Positions 5,910 through 7,226 of a stretch of DNA of 7,226 bases are shown in pieces. Source of the DNA: Latescibacteria bacterium UBA6620 (GTDB lineage Bacteria > Latescibacterota > UBA2968); NCBI GenBank assembly GCA_002433075.1, contig DJHM01000061.1, positions 133,806 through 141,031 on the forward strand. The letters run 5' to 3'. The notes under the pieces are model-generated. The model saw nothing but the letters and a program-made list of their open reading frames with translations. It was not told the DNA's origin and did not search any database. Every line of letters starts with the position of its first letter. Position 1 is the first letter of the stretch. Both the position numbers and the translations under genes were made by a program.

Positions 5910-7199
5910 ATGGAATACAACCAATGGACCACCGCCATCTACCTCGGCCCCGACACCATCCTCAACCATCCGGACTATGTCACCCGGCTCCGCGACGAGA
6001 TCGGTCTCAACACCGTCGTCCTCTCCTTCACGGGTGAGATGCCGGACGAAGTCCTCTCCCTCAGTCCCTTCAAGGGACGAGTCCCAACCGACGAAGAGCT
6101 TGGTGAGCTCGTCTTGCGCCATTTCGACGGGAGACCGATCGATCCCCTCGAATACGAACGCGCTCGTGAGCTCTGCGGCCCTGGTGCGCCGCTGGCCGGG
6201 GACGACGCGACGTTACGCCAGGCCGTCGCTCAGCTGAAATCGGAAGGCCTCAAGGTCTGGACCTGCGGCGGCGCGTGGACGATCCGTCGGCTGATGTTCT
6301 GCCCATCCCGCGAAGATGTGGCCGACTGGATGGAGGCCGCTTGCGTGCATTGGGCCTCCGACTACGACGTCGATGCCCTGGACATCACCCACTTCCGATA
6401 TCCAATGGGAAGCTTTCCGCTCGGCCTGTGGGGATGCACGTGCGCATCCTGTGAATCGGCCGCGCAGAGCCTCGGCTACGATATGCCCGGCATGGTCGCC
6501 GACCTCAAACAGGCCCGAGAATCGCTCAGGCAACTCGATGGCCGGCGTCTCGGCGAGGTCGCTCGCCTCGGCCTCGGATTCTTCGACATCGTCCACGCGC
6601 TGGGCATGCGTTCCGGCGTGCTGGACTGGTTCCGATTCCGGTGCGACCTCGTTCACCGAAACCTCACGCGGTTCCGCAGCGCCGTTCACGCAGCAGCGCC
6701 GGGAAAAGCGTTCGGGACCGACACGTATCCCGCATCGATGGCCTTGATGGCCGGCCACGACTATCTGCGATGGGACCAGATGTCGGACTACGCCAGTCCC
6801 CTCGTTTCACACATCTCCGCCTTCATCTGCAACACCTTCATCGAGTGGGCGCGCTTCCTGCAACAGGAAGTCACCGACCTCACCGAGGAAGACGCCCTCC
6901 GGATCGTCTACCGGTTCACTGGCTACGACGGTATGGGCCTGCCGGATACGATCGACGCCTACCAGGCGGACGAAGCCGCCACCCTCGGCTACCGCATCCC
7001 CACGGCCGACCTCGTCCTCCGCGACATCTACAAAGCGAAGCTTCTGCTCCCCGATGGCGTCCCCTGTTACCCCATCATCCACGGCGAAGGCTGGGGCCGG
7101 GACAACATCGATCGCATTGTGGATGAAACCCGGGCGATGGGCTGCAACGGAGTCGTCTGGCAGGGCACGGCTGAGCTGATGGACTACAAATTGGAGTGA
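5910..7199 (+). CDS. TIM-barrel, glycoside-hydrolase-like hypothetical protein
   Basis: This 429-residue protein is not recognised as any characterised enzyme, but its texture is that of a GHL/alpha-amylase-like TIM barrel. The segment from CPSREDVADW (131-140) through DYDVDALDITHFRYP (151-165) matches the pattern 'CP...V..Y.vDg..lD..Rfp' of hypothetical glycosyl hydrolases, with D158 the likely catalytic acid on a barrel strand. Immediately after is CTCASC (176-181), a CxCxxC cluster that could bind metal. Later features are FGTDTYP (268-274), the aromatic region ICNTFIEWARF (306-316), a final-strand HGEGWG (391-396) and GVVWQGT (414-420). Earlier barrel parts are IGLNTVVLSF (31-40) and LKVWTCGGAW (114-123). 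ATG 5910 is preceded by AGGA (5899-5902) seven bases upstream. There is no signal peptide, unusual for a glycanase, so it may act on imported oligosaccharides or glycosides. It stands 315 bp beyond the operon on the same strand and may have its own promoter. Confidence 0.75.
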   Translation: MEYNQWTTAIYLGPDTILNHPDYVTRLRDEIGLNTVVLSFTGEMPDEVLSLSPFKGRVPTDEELGELVLRHFDGRPIDPLEYERARELCGPGAPLAGDDATLRQAVAQLKSEGLKVWTCGGAWTIRRLMFCPSREDVADWMEAACVHWASDYDVDALDITHFRYPMGSFPLGLWGCTCASCESAAQSLGYDMPGMVADLKQARESLRQLDGRRLGEVARLGLGFFDIVHALGMRSGVLDWFRFRCDLVHRNLTRFRSAVHAAAPGKAFGTDTYPASMALMAGHDYLRWDQMSDYASPLVSHISAFICNTFIEWARFLQQEVTDLTEEDALRIVYRFTGYDGMGLPDTIDAYQADEAATLGYRIPTADLVLRDIYKAKLLLPDGVPCYPIIHGEGWGRDNIDRIVDETRAMGCNGVVWQGTAELMDYKLE

Positions 7200-7226
7200 T
7201 CTGAGCGGGGGAACGGGGGTAGAGGG

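Noticed and set aside
7200..7226. Sequence after the last stop codon
   Set aside because: Only 27 G-rich bases remain; no terminator or gene start can be supported.

Overview
The window is GC-rich bacterial DNA holding six complete protein-coding genes, with no RNA gene, CRISPR array or transposase visible. Its mix of genes is a one-at-a-time sulfatase, a phytanoyl-CoA-dioxygenase-like (PhyH) oxygenase, a class I aldolase of the DHDPS type, an MBL-fold hydrolase, an Ldh_2 dehydrogenase and a glycoside-hydrolase-like TIM barrel. That mix, together with many intergenic palindromes, is typical of uncultured Planctomycetota, Latescibacterota or Poribacteria-like bacteria. This placement is an inference from gene content only; no taxonomic marker gene is present.

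Layout. The left half (72-2614) carries two minus-strand genes: a sulfatase (2614-1139) followed by a DHDPS/NAL-superfamily lyase (974-72). Between them lies a 164-bp gap packed with three inverted repeats. A 214-bp divergent intergenic region (2615-2828) carries a GC-rich REP-like hairpin and a perfect 12-bp AT-rich palindrome, a plausible shared operator. To its right is a tight plus-strand operon: PhyH-family oxygenase (2829-3665), UlaG-like MBL hydrolase (3670-4599, 4-nt gap) and Ldh_2 oxidoreductase (4596-5594, ATGA overlap). A 315-bp non-coding gap (5595-5909) is mostly filled by a 198-bp structured element bounded by imperfect TGTCATCCCGA-type inverted repeats. Last comes a large TIM-barrel protein resembling hypothetical glycoside hydrolases (5910-7199).

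How the genes may work together. A desulfating hydrolase, an Fe/2-oxoglutarate-type oxygenase, a lactonase-like metallohydrolase, a 2-keto/2-hydroxy-acid dehydrogenase, a keto-acid lyase or dehydratase, and a glycosidase-like protein are what a catabolic module for a sulfated or oxidised sugar (sugar-acid) derivative would contain. None of the proteins shows a signal peptide, so the chemistry is probably cytoplasmic and acts on a small imported substrate. The substrate cannot be read from the sequence. Two enzymes depart from their families' usual active-site patterns: the PhyH protein lacks an obvious HxD motif, and the Ldh_2 protein has a shortened cofactor region and an Arg-to-Gln change. 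The pathway may therefore be an undescribed variant.
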